From: a virus
Strand: one strand, 5' to 3'
DNA length: 50,100 nt
IMG/VR virus record: IMGVR_UViG_3300030380_002955
Span: 1-50,100 of that record
Under the pieces are notes generated by a model. The model searched no databases and was not told the origin of the DNA. It worked only from the letters and a program-made list of their open reading frames with translations. Positions 40,366 through 46,405 of the stretch are shown here, piece by piece. Numbering within the stretch: the first letter of the stretch is position 1; each line of letters opens with the position of its first letter. The position numbers and the translations under genes are program-made.

Positions 40366-40874
40366 TGCCAATAGTTATAACACCAACAGGGCAATTCATT
40401 GATTCTGTAACTGGAAACCCAGTAGACTTACCGCCACAAAGACCAGACTTGCCAATGCAAAAAATGGCTGGTGCAATGTCTGATAGAGATATGAGAACTA
40501 TAGAAGGTGCAAGGTCTAGAGAAAACATTCCAGCTAACATGGATATGGGTATGAATAGTGAAATGCCAGTGCCTATGACAGTCGTAGATCAAGTAAACGC
40601 TTTAATGGCAATGGGTTTAACAGAAGATCAAGCTCTTGAAGCAATTGCAATAGAAGAACGATCTGCAAGAGTTGACCCTCAGAACTTCTCTGGAGGAGCA
40701 AAATCTGATATGGGAATGGGTGCACTAAGTGGACTGCCTAGACAAAATGAAGCACCTATGGCAATGCCAACACCTAGACCAGAAGACTTAATGATGATGC
40801 AACAAATGCAAGGTAAAGATAGAACATTTAATCCTAGAGATCCAATTAACTCTTATAATGCTCCTAATACATAA
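40365..40874 (+). CDS. Met-rich protein with UBA-like helix bundle
   Basis: A 169-residue, Met-, Pro- and Gln-rich protein. Residues 74-98 (VDQVNALMAMGLTEDQALEA) resemble a UBA/TS-N three-helix pattern with the MGL turn; that is pattern-based only. Flanks are low complexity (MDMGMNSEMPVPM, MMMQQMQGK). GALSGL occurs at 119-124. Directly after the portal gene, such a protein could be a scaffold, a head-inner protein or a cargo linker. No enzyme motif is present. It is co-translated with the portal gene (TAATG). Confidence 0.65.
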   Translation: MPIVITPTGQFIDSVTGNPVDLPPQRPDLPMQKMAGAMSDRDMRTIEGARSRENIPANMDMGMNSEMPVPMTVVDQVNALMAMGLTEDQALEAIAIEERSARVDPQNFSGGAKSDMGMGALSGLPRQNEAPMAMPTPRPEDLMMMQQMQGKDRTFNPRDPINSYNAPNT

Positions 40875-40883
40875 GAGGCAACT

Positions 40884-41921
40884 ATGGCTGAAAGACTTGG
40901 TGCATTAGGAAATCTAACTAGAGGCGAATTTGATAAATTGTCTTTAGGTGTACAAGGACAAAATGATGGTACAGATTTATTTGGTCTGTATAATTTTACT
41001 CCAACTACTGCCCTAACTAGTGGACTTGGCTTTGTTGGTGGAATGGGAACACCAATAGCAGTTGGGTCTTTGATAGGAAATTATCAAGCAGAAGAAGCCG
41101 CAAATAAATTATTAGGCAATCCAACAAACTTTATGAATAATGTAAAGCAACCATCAAACCCAAATTCTGCAGTGCAAACAGTAAGAGGAATGATTTCTGA
41201 CACTGATAAAGATGGTGTAATAAGTAATTATGAGATGAACCAATTTGGTCAAAGCATACCAGGATTAGACTTAGCTTCTATGTACACTGGTGGCAATCCA
41301 AATAAAATGGTAAAAGGTGCTGGAGGCAAAATGATGCCATCTGATGCAAAGGCAAACCCTTACAGTAGTCGTTCTTTTCAAAACCAAATGAATAGAGGTT
41401 TTTATTTTGATGACACAATTTCTCAAAACCAAATAGATGATAATATGAAGTCAACCAAAGACTACGCCGCTGATGCAATCAATCAAACTAACGTAACAAA
41501 CATGAAGGGATACGATCCTAATTTTGCCAAAGCAGTTACAAGAGAAAATCAAGAGGCATCTGGAAGTGGTGGTGATGGAACTTATATTTGTACTGCACTC
41601 TATGAAATGGGTGAAATGAAAAAATATATCTACAAATATGATCAAGTTTATGGCAAGAGAGTTGACCCTAATGTATATCGTGGATATTGTTTATGGGGTA
41701 AGTATGTAGCTACAAAACTAAGGTATAAAGGCTTTACATATAAAATAGTTAAACCTTTAGCACTAGCATGGGCAAAACAAATGGCTTTTGACTTATCCAA
41801 AGGTAGATATGGCAAGAACAATAAGGTTGTAAAGGTTATAAGTAAAATAGGCGAAGGTGTATGTTATGCACTTGGTCTTATTGTAAATATTAAACTTAAA
41901 AAAGGAGTAAAATATGGCTGA
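40884..41921 (+). CDS. cargo/ejection protein with EF-hand and shared C-terminal domain
   Basis: A 345-residue protein. It begins MAERLGALGNL, carrying the GAL motif. Residues 106-117 (DTDKDGVISNYE) are a canonical EF-hand loop. Residues 233-340 (YICTALYEMGEMKKYIYKYD, then YRGYCLWGKYVATKLR and ICYALG-like GVCYALGLIVN) follow the same plan as the C-terminal domain of the protein at 14006. A small-residue stretch near residue 50 (GLGFVGGMGTPIAVGSLIG) may touch membranes. It is likely a virion-internal protein delivered with DNA, because its paralogous domain sits in the ejection block. Confidence 0.66.
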   Translation: MAERLGALGNLTRGEFDKLSLGVQGQNDGTDLFGLYNFTPTTALTSGLGFVGGMGTPIAVGSLIGNYQAEEAANKLLGNPTNFMNNVKQPSNPNSAVQTVRGMISDTDKDGVISNYEMNQFGQSIPGLDLASMYTGGNPNKMVKGAGGKMMPSDAKANPYSSRSFQNQMNRGFYFDDTISQNQIDDNMKSTKDYAADAINQTNVTNMKGYDPNFAKAVTRENQEASGSGGDGTYICTALYEMGEMKKYIYKYDQVYGKRVDPNVYRGYCLWGKYVATKLRYKGFTYKIVKPLALAWAKQMAFDLSKGRYGKNNKVVKVISKIGEGVCYALGLIVNIKLKKGVKYG

Positions 41922-42204
41922 TATTAACGTAGAGAATATGGAAGAGAATGCTGAACTATTTATGGAAAAGATGGGGTTTTCTCACGATTCGCCAGGATTG
42001 GAGTTAACACCAGATCAGTTAGTTAACTTTCTATTGTTATGTTACCAAGGTATGGTTCTTCCAGACGAAGAAGAAGAAACAGAAATGGAAGAAGAGCACA
42101 TGGGTGATGGCATGAAAGTCAAAGTAATGAAAGTTGATAGTGGCGATATGAGAAGTGTCATGGATGAGATACTAGGACATTCATCACCAAAGATAGGAAT
42201 GTAG
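41914..42204 (+). CDS. acidic Met-rich small protein
   Basis: A 96-residue acidic protein with an EEEETEMEEEH run and several Met clusters. The N-terminal half (MEENAELFMEKMGFSHDSPG, then LTPDQLVNFLLLCYQGMVLP) is helical. It overlaps the upstream gene by 8 bases. Such acidic small proteins often chaperone basic partners, and strongly basic peptides are encoded just downstream, so a pair is possible. Family unknown. Confidence 0.62.
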   Translation: MADINVENMEENAELFMEKMGFSHDSPGLELTPDQLVNFLLLCYQGMVLPDEEEETEMEEEHMGDGMKVKVMKVDSGDMRSVMDEILGHSSPKIGM

Positions 42205-42206
42205 AT

Positions 42207-42488
42207 ATGCAAAATATACCAAATGATATTGGTGCTTTAGCAAATTTACAAAAGGCTATCCCATTAAGTGATATGCCAGAAGGTAGGGTTGAGCAAGTGG
42301 GCGAGGATTATGGAGTAATAGCTCAATTCATCGGTCCAAATTTAGAAGATGCTATTAGTGTTTTCAAAGAGGGTAATGGATATTATGCAAGTGGACATAA
42401 CTTTGATTTTTTTGCCAGCGATATTCCTGATCTTATGAAAAAACTTAAAGTATATGGTGCAACTGAACTTTATTATGGGAGATTATAA
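42207..42488 (+). CDS. small hypothetical cargo-block protein
   Basis: A 93-residue protein starting MQNIPNDIGALANLQKAIPL, with the GAL motif at residues 8-14, followed by a compact beta-helix part (GVIAQFIGPNLEDAISVFKE, FFASDIPDLMKKLKVYGATE). No family recognised. It lies 2 bases after the acidic gene and 2 bases before the polylysine peptide. A cargo adaptor or small enzyme fold is possible. Confidence 0.62.
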   Translation: MQNIPNDIGALANLQKAIPLSDMPEGRVEQVGEDYGVIAQFIGPNLEDAISVFKEGNGYYASGHNFDFFASDIPDLMKKLKVYGATELYYGRL

Positions 42489-42490
42489 TC

Positions 42491-42634
42491 ATGCCAGGAA
42501 AAGTATACTCAAAAAAACAACAGAAGATAGCCAACGTAGCAAAGCCAAGAAACAAGTTGACTGGTGCTGATTTTAAAAAATTAGCCATGCTTAAAAAGAA
42601 AAAGAAAAAAAAGACTAAAACAAAGATGGCATAA
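42491..42634 (+). CDS. 47-residue polylysine basic peptide
   Basis: A short gene (MPGKVYSKKQQKIANVAKPR, then NKLTGADFKKLAML followed by seven lysines in a row and TKTKMA) that fills exactly the gap between two genes, ending one base before the next ATG. About 40% of residues are Lys by eye. It should bind nucleic acid or compact DNA, as do other basic peptides in this block. It is placed after an acidic protein gene that might neutralise it before packaging. Confidence 0.6.
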   Translation: MPGKVYSKKQQKIANVAKPRNKLTGADFKKLAMLKKKKKKKTKTKMA

Positions 42635-43900
42635 ATGGCTGATCCCATTGTACGAAATCTAGTAAAGCAATTCTTAACTAAGAACTTTAAACCATTATTT
42701 AGCAGTAATGAGCTTGGAGCATTAGGTAATATTAGCAATACAAGCGAAGATTTAATTAAAAAGTTTGGTGCTTTGCCTAAATTTGAGATTACTGGCGAAG
42801 ATTTGAGAAGCGTTGGTGCTGAAAAATTTAGAATGAAAGACTTTCTTTATGAAAACCCATTACCTTTTCAAATGGATTTTACAGAATTAAAAGGAGCACA
42901 AAGAGATCCACTTAAAGACTTTTCCATGAGAGCACAAGTGGGTGCAATACAGAAAGATCCTACACTTGCTTCAGATGCATCTTTGCTAAAAGGTAAAACG
43001 ATTGTTCCATTAGTTGGAGATAGGTCAAGTAGAGACGTTATTATAACTGGAATAGGTGATATAGATTTTGAAAACCCAGTCAGAACAAGTGGTGGTATTC
43101 AATTCATGGATGACAAAGATCAAAGCTGGGCTTCAATGATGTCAGTTATGAAGGATATCAATAAGACTGTAGAGACAGTAGAACAGATGGGTGGTAAGCC
43201 AGTTGGCATGACAACTGCTATGGGTGCATCTGGTGGTGATTTTTCATTAGATACTGCAAACTTAATAATTGAATCATTAAAAGCAAAAAAATTATCAAGA
43301 AAACAACTTGATGATATTACTGATGCAATTCGTAATAAAGTAAAAGATGGTAAAACTCCTTTTGCAAATATGCCAAATTTAAACAATATGAATGAGTTTG
43401 AAAGTTATTTTAAAGGATTAGTAGGATCACCTAGAAGTGAATTGGTGAAAGCATTTGATAAGGCAAAAGTACAAGATGCTGGCGGCCCGAACATAGGTCA
43501 GTTGAGATTTGCAGTTACAAACCCAGGATTAATAGCAGAGGATTTTCTAGGCATGGGTGGCAGATTTTCAGACATTAAGTCAGGCATGACACCTAGCACA
43601 CACCCATCATACGACACAAAGATATCTAAAGCACCAGGAGCAGAAGTATTTACTTTTGGAACTGGAATACCAAGAACTATCATGCTTAGAGAGCCTATGA
43701 AGAATGTTAGAGCAGAAGGCAAAGGTTTTGGTACGTTAAAGGCAATGCCCGCAGATCAAAGAAAACTGCAAATGGACTTGCCTGTTCAGCCAGTTGACCA
43801 ACAATTAATAGATGAAGCATCTAAATTCTTAGAAATAAAAAGAAATCTAGGCGATAAAGAAGCCTATGAGTATGCACAAAGATTAATACCAGCTACATAG
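42635..43900 (+). CDS. polyvalent-protein-type domain protein, free-standing
   Basis: A 421-residue protein. Residues 118-170 (GKTIVPLVGDRSSRDVIITG, then PVRTSGGIQFM and DQSWASMM) and the later VGMTTAMGASGGDFSL match a conserved region of large polyvalent phage proteins (GDRS...GG..FM...WAS...M..DFS). The segment after 322 (HPSYDTKISKAPGA) also fits that region. The N-terminus has LGALGNI at 27-33. In other phages this region is embedded in multi-thousand-residue proteins delivered into the cell; here it is a separate gene. Its enzymatic role is unknown to me. Confidence 0.68.
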   Translation: MADPIVRNLVKQFLTKNFKPLFSSNELGALGNISNTSEDLIKKFGALPKFEITGEDLRSVGAEKFRMKDFLYENPLPFQMDFTELKGAQRDPLKDFSMRAQVGAIQKDPTLASDASLLKGKTIVPLVGDRSSRDVIITGIGDIDFENPVRTSGGIQFMDDKDQSWASMMSVMKDINKTVETVEQMGGKPVGMTTAMGASGGDFSLDTANLIIESLKAKKLSRKQLDDITDAIRNKVKDGKTPFANMPNLNNMNEFESYFKGLVGSPRSELVKAFDKAKVQDAGGPNIGQLRFAVTNPGLIAEDFLGMGGRFSDIKSGMTPSTHPSYDTKISKAPGAEVFTFGTGIPRTIMLREPMKNVRAEGKGFGTLKAMPADQRKLQMDLPVQPVDQQLIDEASKFLEIKRNLGDKEAYEYAQRLIPAT

Positions 43901-43908
43901 GAGTTGAT

Positions 43909-44088
43909 ATGGCAGTTAAGAAAAAGAAAAGCACAAAAAAGAAAGGTTCTATACCTACAAATAAAGCGTTATATGCTAGAGTAAAAGCAGAAGCAAAACG
44001 TAAATTTGATGTTTATCCCTCCGCATATGCAAATGCCTGGCTTGTTCGGACATACAAAAAACGAGGTGGAGGCTATAGGTCAGCATAA
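43909..44088 (+). CDS. small basic protein, marine-phage type
   Basis: A 59-residue basic protein. The N-terminus is lysine-rich (AVKKKKSTKKKGS). The C-terminal part KAEAKRKFDVYPSAYANAWL, followed by TYKKRGGGYRSA, is a pattern I recognise from marine phages and large DNA viruses (PSAYAN...YKxRGGxYR). The function is not established. The gene overlaps the next by one base. Size, charge and repeated association with other basic genes suggest a capsid-internal or DNA-binding protein. Confidence 0.68.
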   Translation: MAVKKKKSTKKKGSIPTNKALYARVKAEAKRKFDVYPSAYANAWLVRTYKKRGGGYRSA

Positions 44089-44381
44089 TGGCAAAGACTA
44101 GTGGTGGACTTACAAAGTGGTTTAAACAAGATTGGGTAGATATTGGCTCTAAGAAGAAAGGTGGTGGCTTTGCCAAGTGTGGTAGGACAAAACAAAAGAA
44201 AGATGCCAAGAGAAAATATCCTAAGTGTGTGCCTAGAGCAAAAGCAAACGCTATGTCTAAATCACAGATTAAGTCTGCAGTAACAAGAAAGAGATCAAAA
44301 GCTCAAGGAGTTGGTGGTAAACCTACAAACGTAAAAACAATAGTGAAAAGGAAGAAAAAAAATGGCAAAAAAAGCAGTTGA
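44088..44381 (+). CDS. DUF5872-like basic protein
   Basis: A 97-residue strongly basic protein with GGLTKWFKQDWVDIGSKKKG, FAKCGRTK, KRKYPKCVPRAKANAMS and SAVTRKRSKAQGVGGKPTNV. This order (LxxWFKxxWVDIGxxKKGGGxxxCGR, YPKCVPxxKA, RKRxKxQ) is the pattern of a family I remember as DUF5872, widespread in marine phages. Two conserved Cys are present. Possible roles are DNA compaction or a small metal-binding virion protein. It overlaps the next gene by 20 bases and follows another basic gene. Confidence 0.72.
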   Translation: MAKTSGGLTKWFKQDWVDIGSKKKGGGFAKCGRTKQKKDAKRKYPKCVPRAKANAMSKSQIKSAVTRKRSKAQGVGGKPTNVKTIVKRKKKNGKKSS

Positions 44382-44523
44382 AGCACCTAAAGGTTTTCAT
44401 TGGATGAAGTCTGGCAGCGGATTCAAGTTAATGAAAGGCGAGTATAAGCCACATAAAGGTGCAGTTAAAAAGGCTTCATTTGATATACAAACAGTACATA
44501 CGTCAGCACAAAAGAAGAAGTAA
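44362..44523 (+). CDS. 53-residue basic peptide
   Basis: A small gene (MAKKAVEAPKGFHWMKSGSG, then FKLMKGEYKPHKGAVKKASF) embedded between two longer basic genes, overlapping the first by 20 bases and the second by one. GFHWMKSGSGFKLMKGEYKP is a distinctive beta-hairpin-like motif. Similar small K-rich proteins are common in marine phages. The function is unknown, but the overlaps support a coding unit of the basic cluster. Confidence 0.6.
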   Translation: MAKKAVEAPKGFHWMKSGSGFKLMKGEYKPHKGAVKKASFDIQTVHTSAQKKK

Positions 44524-44780
44524 TGGCTACCTATAAGGGCAAAAAGGTTACACTAAACAAACCTAGACGTATTGCTAAAGGTGAAACATCCTATGGCAAA
44601 AAGAAGTCTGTGGTTTATGTTACTGATGGAGATAGAATAAAGCGTGTAACTTTTGGTGATCCTAATATGAAGATCAAGAAAAACCAAAAAGGTAATAGAA
44701 AGAGTTTCAGAGCTAGACATAACTGTGACACACCTGGACCGAAAACAAAGGCTAGGTATTGGTCATGTAAGGCTTGGTAG
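44523..44780 (+). CDS. small basic protein with Cys pair, marine-phage family
   Basis: An 85-residue basic protein with VVYVTDGDRIKRVTFGDPNM, followed by KSFRARHNCDTPGPKTKARY and WSCKAW at the end. This pattern (KRVTFGDPNMxI...RRxSFRARHNCD...KARYWSCKxW) is a small family I associate with marine phages (DUF6321-like, from memory). The two Cys and His could bind a metal ion. Its TAG is one base before the next gene's start codon. Role unknown; capsid-internal protein is plausible. Confidence 0.7.
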   Translation: MATYKGKKVTLNKPRRIAKGETSYGKKKSVVYVTDGDRIKRVTFGDPNMKIKKNQKGNRKSFRARHNCDTPGPKTKARYWSCKAW

Positions 44781-44781
44781 C

Positions 44782-45627
44782 ATGAATATAGGTGCTTTAA
44801 GACAACTTGTGAAACAAGGTGCGAAACAAAACAAGATTGTTGGTAATCCATTTAGTAGTAAGGATGATATTGAAAATTATTTCAGAAGTGAAATAAGGCG
44901 TGGAGCTTTACCTAAGAAAAACCAAAAATACTTTGATACCTTTGATCCTAACATTTACTATCATTCCACCATAGAGGACATAGATAAATTTGATCCTCAA
45001 ATGTCAATAGAAAAAGGTGCTTATGGTCAAGACAGTATATTTGATCCTCTAGACACAAGAGGTGCAACTTATTTTACAAGTGACAAAGAACTAGCTAATC
45101 AAGTCTTGCAAGATAAAAGAATAATGACACAAGCAGAATATAACAGACAAAAAAGAAATATGGGTAGTGGTCAATATCCAGACTTTGATGTTGATACTGT
45201 GTATAATCCAAAAACAGATGAAGAATTTTTATCTGCATCACGAATATATCCAGTTAAAATTAAAACAGATAAATTATTTGATTTTGAAGACGATGTTGAT
45301 TTTGACAAGTTAGAAGAAAAAATATTAGCAAAGTTCTCTGACGAAAGTGATGAATATAAACTTCTAAATAGAGTTCAATCTGGAGAATGGTCTATCCTTG
45401 AAAGACCACAAATACAAAAAGAACTAAAAGAGCTAGGATTTACAGGATATAGAACAAGCGAAGCTGGGACAGTAGGTTTGTTTAATCCAGATAAAGGCGA
45501 TGTAAGAAGCCTATACGCTAAGTTTGATCCTAAAGAGGCTAAGAGTGGCGAGATACTAGCAACTATTGTTCCATATGCCTCTGTGGGCACTATAGGAGCA
45601 CTAGCAGGCTTGGATGAGGGCACATAA
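44782..45627 (+). CDS. ADP-ribosyltransferase-like cargo protein
   Basis: A 281-residue protein starting MNIGALRQL. Residues 59-101 (IYYHSTIEDIDKFDP, then GATYFTSDKELANQVL) and 216-245 (ELKELGFTGYRTSEAG, then VGLFNPDKGDVRSLYAKF) match the ART-like domain of phage polyvalent and MuF-type proteins (YHxT...GATYFT...GYDG...VFNPxxIxS). H61, Y97 and E227 could form the H-Y-E type set. The C-terminus carries another IGALAGL. It would ADP-ribosylate a host target after DNA entry; substrate and activity are inference. The start at 44782 is used rather than 44725, which lies inside the previous gene. Confidence 0.65.
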   Translation: MNIGALRQLVKQGAKQNKIVGNPFSSKDDIENYFRSEIRRGALPKKNQKYFDTFDPNIYYHSTIEDIDKFDPQMSIEKGAYGQDSIFDPLDTRGATYFTSDKELANQVLQDKRIMTQAEYNRQKRNMGSGQYPDFDVDTVYNPKTDEEFLSASRIYPVKIKTDKLFDFEDDVDFDKLEEKILAKFSDESDEYKLLNRVQSGEWSILERPQIQKELKELGFTGYRTSEAGTVGLFNPDKGDVRSLYAKFDPKEAKSGEILATIVPYASVGTIGALAGLDEGT

Positions 45628-46211
45628 TGGTAAAGCCTATAGTAAAAAAAGGTATTGAAGAACTATTTGGTGCATTACCCAAGTCTTTAAATGATCTAAG
45701 AAAGGGTGCAACTATTAGAATAGATAATCCACAATTTTTAGATGTGTTGACTGGCGAAACATACGTTGAAAAAAAAATTAGAGAAAATAACGAATACATA
45801 GAAGATCTAGTAAAAAATTATGGTAAACCAAGAGAGGATATAACTATAGGCAATGTAAGTGGAGTGACTGGCTTTGCTGATAATATTAAATTAAGTCCAA
45901 AAGAAATATTCAACATAAAAGGTCATGCTGGAGAAGAAAAATATAGAATGTCTAGTCCACAATTAGAAAGATTAAAAGAAAGCATAGCTAAAGAAGGTTA
46001 TCGTAAGGCTGATGAAGGTGGCGAAAGAATACTAATTCATGTAAGAGAAGATGGAGTTCCTTTTATTACAGAAGGTAATCATAGAATGGTAGAAGCGTAT
46101 CAATCCAATAGACCTTTTATCTCTGCTGATATAAGATACCTAAGAGGATCAGAGAACGTAGACGGGCCGCTAAATCCTAAGAGAATAGGAATAGACTTTG
46201 GTGAGGAGTAA
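45627..46211 (+). CDS. ParB-like domain cargo protein
   Basis: A 194-residue protein. The GAL motif is at residues 14-18 (LFGALPKSL). Residues 105-170 form a ParB/sulfiredoxin-like domain: SSPQLERLKESIAKEGYRKA, then ILIHVREDGVPFITEGNHRM with GNHR at 150-153. ParB-like domains hydrolyse CTP or act as nucleases; in polyvalent phage proteins they appear as one of many modules. The N-terminal 100 residues are unassigned. It overlaps the ART-like gene by one base, so the two are co-translated. Confidence 0.66.
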   Translation: MVKPIVKKGIEELFGALPKSLNDLRKGATIRIDNPQFLDVLTGETYVEKKIRENNEYIEDLVKNYGKPREDITIGNVSGVTGFADNIKLSPKEIFNIKGHAGEEKYRMSSPQLERLKESIAKEGYRKADEGGERILIHVREDGVPFITEGNHRMVEAYQSNRPFISADIRYLRGSENVDGPLNPKRIGIDFGEE

Positions 46212-46213
46212 TT

Positions 46214-46405
46214 ATGGCTAGAAGTAAAGTTAAAAAAGTTGCAAACGCTGAGATCAGAGCGGCAAAAACATTTCTAAATAAAAAAGGATTATCTACAGAA
46301 GAGGTAAGTCCAAAGAAGTTTGCACAAGCCGCAAAGAAACTTGACAAGAGTTTTAAAGAAACTTTACAGATATTAGCTAGAGAATTAAGTGGTGGACAAG
46401 TTTAA
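46214..46405 (+). CDS. small basic helical protein
   Basis: A 63-residue Lys/Ala-rich helical protein (VKKVANAEIRAAKTFLNKKG, then VSPKKFAQAAKKLDKSFKET). No family known. It is spaced 2 bases after the ParB-like gene and overlaps the 890-residue gene by one base. Charge and placement suggest a DNA-binding or assembly partner within the cargo block. Confidence 0.58.
   Translation: MARSKVKKVANAEIRAAKTFLNKKGLSTEEVSPKKFAQAAKKLDKSFKETLQILARELSGGQV

Noticed and set aside
42590-42634. Programmed frameshift at the polylysine A-run
   Set aside because: The run contains AAA and AAG codons in a frame that ends cleanly before the next ATG, and the downstream gene has its own start; no stimulatory structure seen.
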